From contig JAKBTL010000008.1 of assembly GCA_021844425.1 (NCBI GenBank), positions 1 through 36,787 of the forward strand: a DNA stretch of 36,787 nt, written 5' to 3'. The translations under genes and the position numbers were made by a program. Below, in pieces: positions 6,513-17,463 of this stretch. The DNA comes from Actinomycetes bacterium. GTDB lineage: Bacteria; Actinomycetota; Acidimicrobiia; Acidimicrobiales; RAAP-2. A model generated the notes under the pieces. That model saw nothing but the letters and a program-made list of their open reading frames with translations. It was not told the origin of the DNA and ran no database searches. Positions within the stretch are counted from its first letter, which is position 1. Every line of letters starts with the position of its first letter.

Positions 6513-9500
6513 ATGAAGGAGGGGTCGGCGATCGCGGCGCGCGCCCCGTCGGTCGTGGCGGTCGTCGTCACGACGGACCCCGGCCCCTGGTTCGACGACG
6601 TCCTCCAGGCTCTGGCCGCGCAGGACTACGACAACCTCTCGGTCCTCGTGCTCGTCTCTGGCGGCACCGTCGACCCGACCGAAACGGTGGCGCGCTACCT
6701 GCCCGAGGCGTTCGTGCGGCGGCTGCCCGACACCGGCGGCTTCGCCGCTGCGGTCGACGAGGCGCTCACGATGGTGGACGGCGCGTCCTTCTTCCTCCTC
6801 TGCCACGACGACTGCGCGCCGGCTCCGGACGCCACGCACCTCATGGTCGAAGAGTCGTTCCGCTCGAATGCCGCGGTCGTCTGCCCGAAGATGCTCCACT
6901 GGGACGACCCGAGGGCCCTGCTCCACGTCGGCCAGAGCGCGGACAAGACCGGTGCGGTCGTCGAGAGGGTGCAGGACGGCGAGATCGACGTCGGCCAGCA
7001 CGACGCCGTGCGGGACGTCTTCGTGGCGCCGGGGGGCTGCACCCTCGTTCGCGGCGACCTGTTCCGGGCGCTCGGCGGTTACGACCCTCGGATCGTGGCC
7101 ATGGGAGAGGACCTCGACCTGTCCTGGCGCGCCCATGTCGCGGGCGCTCGCGTCGTGGTGGCACCTGCCGCGACGGTGCGCCACCTCGAGTTGCTCGCGT
7201 CCGGTCGACGGCCTCCTCCGCCGTCCGACGCGCCGTCGTTGCAGGCACTCCAAAGGCGCCACGAGCTCGCGGCCGTGCTCACCTGCTACTCATGGCCCCA
7301 TTTGCTGCGGGTCGTGCCGCAAGCCCTCGCCCTTGCGCTGGGCGAGGTCGTGGTCGCGACCCTCGCCGGGGACCGGCGCAGGACGCGCGCGGTGCTGCAT
7401 GCCTGGCGTTGGAATTTCGCGCGGCGGAGGGATCTGCGGCGTCGGCGCGCGGCGGTCGCAGCGGTGCGCGTGCTCGGCGATGCCGAGGTCAGGGGCCTCC
7501 AGGCGCGGGGGAGCGCTCGCCTCGCGACGTACCTTTCGCGGCTCACTCACCAAGGCGTCGACGTCGCGCACGGCTTCCACGTCGCTCCGGGCGGCGTGCG
7601 GGAGGCCGGAGGCTCGGTGGAGCACGGTTTCGCCGACGACGCCGAGGTCGACGGCCTGGGCGGCCTCGACGGCCTGGGCGGCCTCGGCGGTCGAGCCACG
7701 CGGGCAGGAGGTCTGGCAGGGGACGGCCTCCTCACCTCGCGCCGCTCGCGGCTCGTAGTCGGCGTCGTCGCTACCGCCGTGCTCGTCGTGGGCTCGCGCG
7801 GCCTGCTCGGGGCGAAGATGCCCCTCGTCGGGCAGTTCGCGCCGTTCCCCAGCTGGACGGCGCTCTGGCACCAGTTCATGTCGTCGTGGCAGCCGGCGGG
7901 CACCGGTTCCCATGCGCCGTCGAGCCCTGCCTTCGGCTTCCTCGCCATCGCGGGCACGCTGCTCTTCGGGCGCAGCGGTTTCCTCCAGGAGGTCGTGGTG
8001 CTCGGGTGCTTCCCGGCCGGCGCGTGGGGGATGTCTCGCCTCGTGCGCCCCTTCGGCTCCGCTCGCACCCGACTTGCCGCGACGATCGGGTACCTTGGGC
8101 TCCCTCTCGCCTTCGACGCGCTCGCACGCGGCCGGTGGGACGGACTCGTGGCGTACGCAGCGACGCCGTGGGTCGTGCTGCAGCTGGCGAAGATCTCGGA
8201 GCTCGAGCCGTTCACCGGGTCGACCGTCCGCTCTGCCGCGTTCAGGGACAGCGCGTCGACCGGGAGCGCCCCGGCCTCTTCCTGGACGCGGCGACGGTCC
8301 CTCGCCCGCCGGGTGCTCGCCCTCGGCATGCTCGAGGCGGTCGCGATGTCGTTCGCGCCGGCGATGGTCGTCGTCGTGCTCCTCGTGGGCCTCGGGATCG
8401 CCGGGGGGTCGCTCGTCACCGGAGGCGTCCGCCGGAGCACGCGGGCGCTCGCCGCTTGCGGAGGAGCAACGCTGGTCGCCGCCGTCCTGTGCGCGCCGTG
8501 GGTGGCCTCGACCGTGATGGCGGGATCTGCAGCCTTCGGCACGCTCGGCCTTGCGAGCGCGGGCGCGTCGTCGCCGGGCTGGGGAGGGCTGCTACGGATG
8601 GCCGTCGGCCCCGTGGGCAAATCCCCGCTCGGATGGCTCCTCGTTTCGGCGGCGCTCCCCGCGCTGCTGTTCGCGCGCGGCCCTCGCCTCGCGTGGGCCG
8701 TCCGCCTGTGGACGATCGCGCTGCCTGCGTGGTTCCTCGCGCTCGTCGCCGAGAAAGGATGGGCGGTGCCGTTCGCCCCGTCCGTAGACGTGCTCCTCGC
8801 GCCGGCCGCGGTCGCGGTGGCAGCTGGCATCGGCCTCAGCGTCGCTTCCTTCGAGAACGACCTCGCCGGGTACGGGTTCGGTTGGCGCCAGGGGGTGGCC
8901 GCGCTCTCGATCGGCGCGATCGCCCTGGGCGTGCTCCCGGTGGTCGCCGAGTCGGCCGACGGCAGGTGGGGGCTCCCTTCGTCGGGCTACGAGGCCGCTG
9001 CCGCGCTGCCGGCAGCGTCTACGACGTCTTCGGGCTACCGGGTGTTGTGGCTGGGCGACCCTCGCGTGCTGCCTTCTGGGGGATGGTCGATCGGTCCCGG
9101 CCTGGCCTATGCGACGTCGAGTGACGGCCCTCCGACCCTTCTCGACGTCTGGCCGCCTGCGTCGCCAGGGCCTGCAGGGCGATTGGCCGAGGCGCTGCGG
9201 GTGGTGATGCGCGGCGAGACGGTCCGCTTCGGTCGGGTGCTCGCAACCGCACGCGTCCGCTTCGTGGTGGTGCTGACCGCGCTCACGCCTCGCTCTCCGG
9301 GAGCGGCGGCGCCCACATCCACTGTGCCGACCGGCCTGGTCGCCGCGCTCGCACGCCAGGAGGATCTTCGGACAGTCCCAGTCAGCGCTGGGGGGGTCAG
9401 GGTCTTCGAGAACACGGCGTTCGCGTCCGCGGCTTCGCGCACGCCGCCGATCGCGGCGGGAGGCGCCGCGGGTCCTGCCGGGGTCCTCGACCCGCTCGGG

Positions 9501-9788
9501 GCCGCCGCAGAGCTCTGCGCATGGTTGGTCGTGGCCGCCGCGCTTCTCGGCCGGCGTCGGTGGCTCGACTGGTGGTGGCAACCTCTCGTGCGCGCCCGGA
9601 GGGGTCGGCGCGCGCGACGCCGGGGAGGCGACGAGGCGGCGGTGCACGGAGCCGCCGGCGCGGACCTGGTGGTCGAAGTGCCCTCGACCGTCGAGGCCGA
9701 CGTGCCCGAGCTCGTCGGCGTCCCGGCGGACGGCGACGAGGCAGTCGCCTCCGGACGAGACGGACCAGGACCACGGAGCGAGCCGTGA
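6513..9788 (+). CDS. Giant membrane glycosyltransferase: GT2 domain plus polytopic C-terminal half
   Basis: 1091 aa. Residues 12-250 form a GT-A GT2 domain: VVAVVVTTDPGPWFDDVLQA at the start, acidic pair D99-D100 in CHDDCAPAPD, then GGCTLVRGDLFRALGGYDP and E199-D200 in MGEDLDLSWRAH. A low-complexity GLGGLDGLGGLGG linker near residue 380 leads into about a dozen hydrophobic segments (from RLVVGVVATAVLVVG to the C-terminal AWLVVAAALL), with a non-membrane region of about 200 residues before the last span. Large GT2-membrane fusions of this type occur in actinobacteria next to DUF5719 genes, as here. The next gene starts within its stop codon (GTGA), so the two products are coupled. The sugar and acceptor are unknown. 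The ATG at 6513 is the best start; a longer reading would enter the opposite-strand promoter region. Confidence 0.85.
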   Translation: MKEGSAIAARAPSVVAVVVTTDPGPWFDDVLQALAAQDYDNLSVLVLVSGGTVDPTETVARYLPEAFVRRLPDTGGFAAAVDEALTMVDGASFFLLCHDDCAPAPDATHLMVEESFRSNAAVVCPKMLHWDDPRALLHVGQSADKTGAVVERVQDGEIDVGQHDAVRDVFVAPGGCTLVRGDLFRALGGYDPRIVAMGEDLDLSWRAHVAGARVVVAPAATVRHLELLASGRRPPPPSDAPSLQALQRRHELAAVLTCYSWPHLLRVVPQALALALGEVVVATLAGDRRRTRAVLHAWRWNFARRRDLRRRRAAVAAVRVLGDAEVRGLQARGSARLATYLSRLTHQGVDVAHGFHVAPGGVREAGGSVEHGFADDAEVDGLGGLDGLGGLGGRATRAGGLAGDGLLTSRRSRLVVGVVATAVLVVGSRGLLGAKMPLVGQFAPFPSWTALWHQFMSSWQPAGTGSHAPSSPAFGFLAIAGTLLFGRSGFLQEVVVLGCFPAGAWGMSRLVRPFGSARTRLAATIGYLGLPLAFDALARGRWDGLVAYAATPWVVLQLAKISELEPFTGSTVRSAAFRDSASTGSAPASSWTRRRSLARRVLALGMLEAVAMSFAPAMVVVVLLVGLGIAGGSLVTGGVRRSTRALAACGGATLVAAVLCAPWVASTVMAGSAAFGTLGLASAGASSPGWGGLLRMAVGPVGKSPLGWLLVSAALPALLFARGPRLAWAVRLWTIALPAWFLALVAEKGWAVPFAPSVDVLLAPAAVAVAAGIGLSVASFENDLAGYGFGWRQGVAALSIGAIALGVLPVVAESADGRWGLPSSGYEAAAALPAASTTSSGYRVLWLGDPRVLPSGGWSIGPGLAYATSSDGPPTLLDVWPPASPGPAGRLAEALRVVMRGETVRFGRVLATARVRFVVVLTALTPRSPGAAAPTSTVPTGLVAALARQEDLRTVPVSAGGVRVFENTAFASAASRTPPIAAGGAAGPAGVLDPLGAAAELCAWLVVAAALLGRRRWLDWWWQPLVRARRGRRARRRGGDEAAVHGAAGADLVVEVPSTVEADVPELVGVPADGDEAVASGRDGPGPRSEP
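7643..7692 (+). repeat. Gly-Leu linker repeat (18-bp unit) in the GT2 gene
   Basis: About two and a half copies of an 18-bp unit encode GLGGLDGLGGLGG between the GT2 catalytic domain and the membrane half. The period is a multiple of three. Confidence 0.6.
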
Positions 9789-11284
9789 CGCTCGCTGGCG
9801 CGGGCGATGGCGGCCGCGGGCGGCTGGTCGCTGTCGCGCTCCTGGCTGGCGCGGTCGCCGGCGGTGCCGCCCTCGGTGCTGTCGCGGCTCGGGGCGTTCC
9901 GACGACTTCGCTGCAGCCGGCGGAGCTCGCGGCCGAAGCTGCACCGGTCGCGTCGACGTCCTCGAGCTGGTACTGCCCCGGGGGACCCGAGCACGGAGGT
10001 GCGACGACGCAGCTGCTCCTTGCGAACGCGGGGGGCAGAGCGGTCCATGTCGGTGTGGCGGTCGTGGACGAAGGCGGGACGCGCGGTCGGGGAAGCTTTC
10101 GGCTCGGGCCGCATTCGGAGATCGAGGTGGCGCCAGCGCACCTGGTCCGCGGCGCATGGCTTGCGAGCCGTGTGGAGGTGGCGGGCGGGGCGGTCAGCGC
10201 GACGGAGCTGGTGGACGGGCGCACCGGGCGTGCCGTCGCACAGTGCGCGTCGGGCGTCTCGACGCGCTGGTACTTCGCATCGGGCTCGACTCGGGGGGGG
10301 AGCACGCTCGACGTCGCCGTGTCGAACCCCACGCACGACCTCGCCGTCGTCGACCTCTCGTTCGTGACCGCGTCGGGCTTCATGGCGCCTGCGCCGTTCC
10401 AGGGCCTCGTCATCGAGCCGGGGGCGCTCCGTGTGCTGACAGTCGGTGCCTACGTCCAGAACAAGGGCTTGGTCGCGAGCGTGGTCGCGGCGCGCTCTGG
10501 CTCGGTCGTCGCAGGTGAGCTCCAGAGCTACGGACCGGGTGGAGGCGGAGGCGTTGCGCTCACGCTCGGTGTCCCTGCGACCTCGCCACGCTGGGTCCTG
10601 CCGAGCGTGGAGGACGCGTCGGGAGGCGCGTCGGCTCTGACGGTGCTCAACCCGACGGCGCGGCGCGAGCGCGTGGTCGCCGAGGTGCGGCTTCCCTCCG
10701 GTCCGGTCGGGCCGTTCACCCAGGAGCTCGGGCCCAAGAGCGTGTGGACACTGGCGACGAGCGAGGAGCTGAGGATCGCCACCCAGGAGCCCTACGCCGT
10801 CGAGGTCCTGGCGACGGGGCGTGGCGTGGTGGTCGCTCGGACGGGGAGCGGCGCTCCCCTCGGCCCCGCTCCATGGTGGGCGAACGACGTGGCCGTGAGC
10901 TGGCCGGAGACGAGCGCAGCGCACCAGTGGATGCTCGCAGGCGTCCCTGCTCCTGCACCCGCGCCGGCACCCCCGCCGGCGCTGGCTTCACAGGTAGGTG
11001 CGCCGGCTCCTTCGACACGGTCGAGGCTCGTGGTGGAGAACCCGTCCCGGCGCGCGGTACGCGTCGAGGTGACCTGGTGGTCGGCGTCGGGCAGCTCAGC
11101 GTCCAGCTCCTCGGGCAGCCGGCACGTGCGGCAGCTCCGGTTGCCGGCCATGACCCGCGCGACACTTGCCGTACCGGCCGCGCTTGCCCTCGTACGCGCT
11201 CACGGACCTGTCGCGGTCATGGGCGATGCGTCGCCGGCCGGCACGGTAGGGGTGGTCGCAATCCCTGCAGTGCCGCTGCGCTGA
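9785..11284 (+). CDS. DUF5719-family secreted or membrane-anchored protein
   Basis: 499 aa. The N-terminus has one hydrophobic segment (about residues 14-35, RLVAVALLAGAVAGGAALGAVA) acting as signal anchor. The remainder is beta-rich: repeated modules with SSWYCPGGPE, TQLLLANAGGRAVHVGVAVV, RWYFASGSTRGGSTLDVAVS and LTVLNPTARRERVVAEVRLP. WYC/WYF-G-S and N-P-T repeats are the signature of DUF5719, whose function is not established. A Pro/Ala linker (PAPAPAPAPPPA) near residue 390 separates the last module. It is translationally coupled to the GT2 gene by GTGA. I infer that it works outside the membrane on the glycan or acceptor handled by that enzyme. Confidence 0.78.
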   Translation: MTLAGAGDGGRGRLVAVALLAGAVAGGAALGAVAARGVPTTSLQPAELAAEAAPVASTSSSWYCPGGPEHGGATTQLLLANAGGRAVHVGVAVVDEGGTRGRGSFRLGPHSEIEVAPAHLVRGAWLASRVEVAGGAVSATELVDGRTGRAVAQCASGVSTRWYFASGSTRGGSTLDVAVSNPTHDLAVVDLSFVTASGFMAPAPFQGLVIEPGALRVLTVGAYVQNKGLVASVVAARSGSVVAGELQSYGPGGGGGVALTLGVPATSPRWVLPSVEDASGGASALTVLNPTARRERVVAEVRLPSGPVGPFTQELGPKSVWTLATSEELRIATQEPYAVEVLATGRGVVVARTGSGAPLGPAPWWANDVAVSWPETSAAHQWMLAGVPAPAPAPAPPPALASQVGAPAPSTRSRLVVENPSRRAVRVEVTWWSASGSSASSSSGSRHVRQLRLPAMTRATLAVPAALALVRAHGPVAVMGDASPAGTVGVVAIPAVPLR

Positions 11285-11317
11285 CGGGGCTCGACGGCCG
11301 ACCCGCCTGGGCGAGCT

Positions 11318-13594
<2,277 letters not shown>

Positions 13595-13600
13595 CGGACC

Positions 13601-13606
13601 ATGCTA
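13601..13606 (-). promoter_or_regulatory. -10 hexamer TAGCAT of ftsH
   Basis: On the minus strand TAGCAT ends exactly 6 bases before the GTG start at 13594. This is the spacing expected if transcription begins at the start codon (leaderless). There is no Shine-Dalgarno sequence. Confidence 0.45.
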
Positions 13607-13721
13607 TTCGGCGTCTGCTCCCGACGGTGACCGGGGGGCCGGGTCGCCGTTCCGAGCGAGAGGGACGGCAGGTGCAGAAGGGCGACTTGGCGCGCGAGGC
13701 CGCTCGCCGATGATCGGGGGA

Positions 13722-13727
13722 TAACGT
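13722..13727 (+). promoter_or_regulatory. -10 hexamer TAACGT of the CPBP protease gene
   Basis: TAACGT ends 6 bases before the ATG at 13734, again the leaderless spacing. It is divergent from the ftsH promoter, with about 115 bases between the two hexamers. Confidence 0.45.
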
Positions 13728-13733
13728 AGCTCG

Positions 13734-14888
13734 ATGGCCCGCTCCGGCGAGACCGAGCACGGCTCGGCTGAGCCGAGAGGCATGCTTCCCTCTGCCAGCG
13801 AGGGGCCGGGCGCGCTCGGATCACTCTCGCCGCGCCCGCTGGCAGCCGGACACACCGCTGCCGGCTCCGCAGGCTCCGACCGCCCCCCGCCGCAGTACCC
13901 CCCGCCGCAGTACCCGCCGCCGCAGTACCCGCCGCCGGCATACCCGGGCGGAGCTGACCGGGGCTGGCCCCCTCCGCAGTACCCGCCGCCGGCATACCCG
14001 GGCGGAGCTGACCGGGGCTGGCCCCCTCCGCAGTACCTTCCCCCGCAGTACCCTCCGCCCGAGCCCGGGTCTCCTGTCCCGCCCGCCGAGGACGGGGGCC
14101 GCTTCTTCGACCGGCCCGGGACGCCGCCCGCGACCAGGGGTGCCGCCGGCTTCTGGCTCGTCATGGGGCTGGTCGGCTTCGCGATCGGCCAGGTGGTCGG
14201 GGCCGTCTTCGTCGCGATCGCCGCAGCGGTCGCCGGGGAGAGCGGTCAACTGTCGAAGTTCGCCACGATGGCTGCCCCGCCCGAATGGTACGTCGGCACC
14301 TCGCTGGTCGGCCTGTGGGTGGGGTTCTTCCTTGGCCCGGTCGTGGCGAGCAAAGTGCGCGGGACGGGCCGGTTCCTTCGTGATCTCGGCGTCCGGTTCC
14401 GCCTCGTCGACCTCGCAGGTATCCCGATCGGGCTCGGCGCGCAAGTGCTGCTCGACGCCCTCTACGCGCCGTTCCTCCCGCACCTGAAGCACTTCACAGC
14501 GCCGACCCAGAAGCTCGTGGGCGGGTCGCACGGGTGGGGCTTCCTCGTGATCGCCGTCCTCACGGTCTGCGGCGCCCCGTTCTTCGAGGAGATCCTCTTC
14601 CGCGGGCTCGCGTTCAGGGCGCTCGCACGGTTCTTCGCCCCCTCGGAGCCCGGGCCGACGATCCGGCGCGCCCTGGCGATCGCCGCCGCGGTGGTGGTCG
14701 ACGGCGTCCTCTTCGGGCTCGCGCACTGGGAGCTGTACCAGTTCGCCGGCCTCGCCGCCTTCGGGATGCTGCTCGCGATCATCAGCTACAAGACCGGCCG
14801 GCTCGGGATGAACATGGTCACGCACGCGTCGTTCAACCTCTTGGCGGTGCTCGTCGTCTTCGCCACGTCGGGCGGTGTCCTTCACTGA
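13734..14888 (+). CDS. CPBP-family intramembrane metalloprotease with Pro/Tyr repeat N-terminus
   Basis: 384 aa. Residues 1-135 are low-complexity, rich in Pro, Tyr and Gly, with QYPPP repeats and two copies of QYPPPAYPGGADRGWPPP. From about residue 140 there are several membrane helices. The CPBP (Abi, Rce1-like) motifs are intact: EEILFRG (E-E-x3-R), FGLAHWE (F-x3-H) and HASFN (H-x3-N). Family members are intramembrane glutamate-type proteases implicated in bacteriocin self-immunity or protein processing; the substrate is unknown here. The start is supported by TAACGT 6 bases upstream. It is divergent from ftsH, whose C-terminal tail is of the same composition, and overlaps the next gene by 14 bases. 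Confidence 0.88.
   Translation: MARSGETEHGSAEPRGMLPSASEGPGALGSLSPRPLAAGHTAAGSAGSDRPPPQYPPPQYPPPQYPPPAYPGGADRGWPPPQYPPPAYPGGADRGWPPPQYLPPQYPPPEPGSPVPPAEDGGRFFDRPGTPPATRGAAGFWLVMGLVGFAIGQVVGAVFVAIAAAVAGESGQLSKFATMAAPPEWYVGTSLVGLWVGFFLGPVVASKVRGTGRFLRDLGVRFRLVDLAGIPIGLGAQVLLDALYAPFLPHLKHFTAPTQKLVGGSHGWGFLVIAVLTVCGAPFFEEILFRGLAFRALARFFAPSEPGPTIRRALAIAAAVVVDGVLFGLAHWELYQFAGLAAFGMLLAIISYKTGRLGMNMVTHASFNLLAVLVVFATSGGVLH
13923..14030 (+). repeat. Two identical 54-bp repeats encoding the CPBP protease N-terminus
   Basis: Copies 13923-13976 and 13977-14030 look identical base for base, each encoding QYPPPAYPGGADRGWPPP. They are preceded by 15-bp QYPPP units from about 13891 and followed by a partial third copy. 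Perfect identity suggests a recent duplication. Confidence 0.9.
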
Positions 14889-17451
14889 TCCCGTCGATCC
14901 GCGACGCCCGGCGACGGGGATGAGCGTCCCCGTAGGAGGTTCCCAGGGCGCTCGGACGGACGTCGGCGAGCCGATCGGTCGAGGCGAGGCGAACGGCCCA
15001 GGCGAGCCGAACGGTCCAGCACCAGGAGCGCCGTCGGAGAGCGACGCGGTGCTCGGGCGTGCGACAGGCGGCTGGATCGCACGAAGGATGCCCGGGTTGG
15101 CGACGGCCGTCGCCGTGCTCGGCGTGCTCGCCGTCGTGCTCTGGCAGCTCCACCTGCCGATGCTCTTCACGCAGACGACGACGACGGGGGGCGACACCGG
15201 CGCGCACTTCATGATGCCGTCGCTGTTCACCACGATCCTCTTCCCGCACCTCACCGGATGGGACCCGGGGTGGTACGACGGGTACCCCGCGTACACCTTC
15301 TACTTCGTCCTCCCCGACCTCCTCGTCGCGCTCGCGTCGCACGTCATCTCCTACGACGTCGCGTTCAAGCTGGGCACCGTCCTCGGCTCGGTCCTCATCC
15401 CGATCACCGCGTGGGCGCTCGGCCGGCTCTTCGGGCTGCGCGCGCCGATCCCCGCCGCCCTCGCCGCCGCGACGCTGCCCTTCCTCTTCGACTACACGTG
15501 GACGATCTACGGGGGGAACCTCTTCTCGACCCTCGCTGGCGAGTACTCCTACTCGCTCGCGGTCGCCGCGATGCTCCTCTTCCTCGGCCTCTTCGCTCGT
15601 GGGGTCCGCAACGGGCGGCACCGCCCCTGGGCGGCGGCGACGCTTGCCGTGTGCATGCTCGCCCACGTCGTACCCGGGGCGCTCGCGCTCGCGGGCGCGG
15701 CGGTGCTCACTGCCGTCGAGCTCCTCCCAGCTCGCCTGCGTCCGAGCGACGGCGCGATCGGCGACCCTCGGCGCCCGCCTCGCACGACGCTGTGGTGGGC
15801 GACGTCCACGGTGGCGATCGGGCTCCTCCTCACGGCGTGGTGGATCGTCCCCTTCGGCCTGCGCCTCCCGTTCTCGACGTCGATGAACTACACGAAGGTG
15901 ACCACCTACGTGTCGATCTTCTTCCCGCGCGCGGACCTGTGGGCCCTCGCGCTCGCCGGCGTCGCGTTGGTCGTGGCCGTGGCGACGCGGAGCCGCTTCG
16001 GCCTCGTCGTGTCGGTGCTCGGTGGGGTGTCGGCGCTCGTCGTGGTGGCCGATCCGCTGCGGAGCCTGTACAACGTCCGGTTCCTGCCGCTGTGGTTCCT
16101 CTGCGTGTACCTCATGGCTGGCTGGGTGACGGGGACGGGGATCGCCGCCGGCGCGCGGGCGCTGCGCCGTGCGCGCATCAGGCGATCCCTCGCGCGCCAG
16201 GAGGCGGCGACAGGCCGGGTGCCGCCGCGCCTCGCGCCGTGGCCGCCAGGCGCGGTCTACGGACCGCTGCTCGCGATCCTCGCCGCGTGGGCCGTCGTCG
16301 TGCCGCCGTTCGTCCCTGCCCTCAGCTCCGCGCTGCCCGGGATCGGCATCCAGCCGGGTCCGAACCAGGTGAGCGCGTGGTCCGCCTGGAACTACTCGGG
16401 GTACGAGGGGAAGCCCGCCTACCCCGAGTACCGCGCGCTGATGCGGCTGATGAGCAGGATCGGGCGCACCCACGGGTGCGGCCGTGCGATGTGGGAGTAC
16501 AACGCCAACGAGAACCGGTTCGGGACGCCTGAAGCCCTCATGCTCCTGCCGTACTGGACCCACGGGTGCGTCGACTCGATGGAGGGGCTGCTCTTCGAGT
16601 CCTCCGCCACGACCCCGTACCACTTCTTGAACCAGGCGGAGCTCTCGGCGACACCATCCGAGGCGATGGTCGGCCTGCCGTACGGGCCGGTCACAGTGCC
16701 GCTCGGGGTCCGCCATCTCCAGCTGCTCGGCGTGCGCTACTTCATGGCGTTCAGCACAGTGGTGGTCCACGAGGCGTCGGCCGACCCGACACTCCGTCTC
16801 CTCGCGACGTCCGGTCCCTGGCGCTCGACATACGAAGGCGAGCGGCTCTCGGTGACCTGGCGCATCTACCAGGTGGCGGGCTCTGCGGTCGTGACGCCGC
16901 TCTCCGAGGAGCCCGCGGTGCTCGACGGCGTCGGCCCGACACAGACATCCTGGTTGGGGAGGATCGGCCCAGGGGACAAGATGACGGAGGGTCCGTCGCT
17001 CCGCTGGTACCTCGACCCCGCGGCGTGGGCGACCGAGCTGGTGGAAGCAGGGCCGCGTCGCTGGCCGCACATCGGCGCGGCGCGGGCCGGCTACCCGCCG
17101 TCCGTCCCCGTTCGCCCGACGCGTGTCGAACGGATCCGGGTCGAGCCCGAGTCGATCAGCTTCGACGTGACGTCGTTGGGCAGGCCCGTGCTCGTGAAGG
17201 TCTCCTACTTTCCGAACTGGCACGTGCAGGGTGCTCGTGGCCCGTGGCGGGCCACCCCGAACCTCATGGTGGTCCTTCCCACGCGCCACCACGTGGTGCT
17301 CACCTACGGCACCACGCCCGTCACAGAGGCGGGCGACGCGGCGAGCCTGGCCGGGGTGGCCGCACTCCTCGTGCTGCTCGTCGGGTGGGTCGCGCGGGTC
17401 GTGGGGCGCCGCAGGGGGGCAGGGGGCGGCGCCCTGCAGGGGCGCGGATAG
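14875..17451 (+). CDS. Large polytopic membrane protein, PTPS-related / GT-C-like glycosyltransferase candidate
   Basis: 858 aa with about ten to twelve membrane helices and a large extracytoplasmic C-terminal half ending in one last span before a basic tail. After the first helix the loop TTTTGGDTGAHFMMPSLF is followed by GWDPGWYDGYPAYTFYFVLP. This matches the conserved acidic loop and WDPxWYxGYP pattern of the membrane proteins annotated as 6-pyruvoyl-tetrahydropterin synthase-related domain. Those resemble GT-C enzymes that use polyprenyl-phosphate sugars. GTG 14875 overlaps the CPBP gene by 14 bases; ATG 14920 is an equally possible start because the first 15 residues carry no recognisable domain. 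It precedes the mannose genes, consistent with envelope glycan assembly. Confidence 0.75.
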   Translation: MSFTDPVDPRRPATGMSVPVGGSQGARTDVGEPIGRGEANGPGEPNGPAPGAPSESDAVLGRATGGWIARRMPGLATAVAVLGVLAVVLWQLHLPMLFTQTTTTGGDTGAHFMMPSLFTTILFPHLTGWDPGWYDGYPAYTFYFVLPDLLVALASHVISYDVAFKLGTVLGSVLIPITAWALGRLFGLRAPIPAALAAATLPFLFDYTWTIYGGNLFSTLAGEYSYSLAVAAMLLFLGLFARGVRNGRHRPWAAATLAVCMLAHVVPGALALAGAAVLTAVELLPARLRPSDGAIGDPRRPPRTTLWWATSTVAIGLLLTAWWIVPFGLRLPFSTSMNYTKVTTYVSIFFPRADLWALALAGVALVVAVATRSRFGLVVSVLGGVSALVVVADPLRSLYNVRFLPLWFLCVYLMAGWVTGTGIAAGARALRRARIRRSLARQEAATGRVPPRLAPWPPGAVYGPLLAILAAWAVVVPPFVPALSSALPGIGIQPGPNQVSAWSAWNYSGYEGKPAYPEYRALMRLMSRIGRTHGCGRAMWEYNANENRFGTPEALMLLPYWTHGCVDSMEGLLFESSATTPYHFLNQAELSATPSEAMVGLPYGPVTVPLGVRHLQLLGVRYFMAFSTVVVHEASADPTLRLLATSGPWRSTYEGERLSVTWRIYQVAGSAVVTPLSEEPAVLDGVGPTQTSWLGRIGPGDKMTEGPSLRWYLDPAAWATELVEAGPRRWPHIGAARAGYPPSVPVRPTRVERIRVEPESISFDVTSLGRPVLVKVSYFPNWHVQGARGPWRATPNLMVVLPTRHHVVLTYGTTPVTEAGDAASLAGVAALLVLLVGWVARVVGRRRGAGGGALQGRG

Positions 17452-17454
17452 GCT
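17449..17454 (+). promoter_or_regulatory. -10 hexamer TAGGCT of the manB operon
   Basis: TAGGCT overlaps the stop of the preceding gene and ends 9 bases before the ATG at 17464. It would give the manB operon its own start in addition to read-through. Confidence 0.4.
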
Positions 17455-17463
17455 GACGCACCC

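Noticed and set aside
8592-10924. Long minus-strand open frames opposite the GT2 and DUF5719 genes
   Set aside because: The translations are low-complexity Arg/Pro/Ala-rich and lack motifs; the plus-strand genes explain the region fully.
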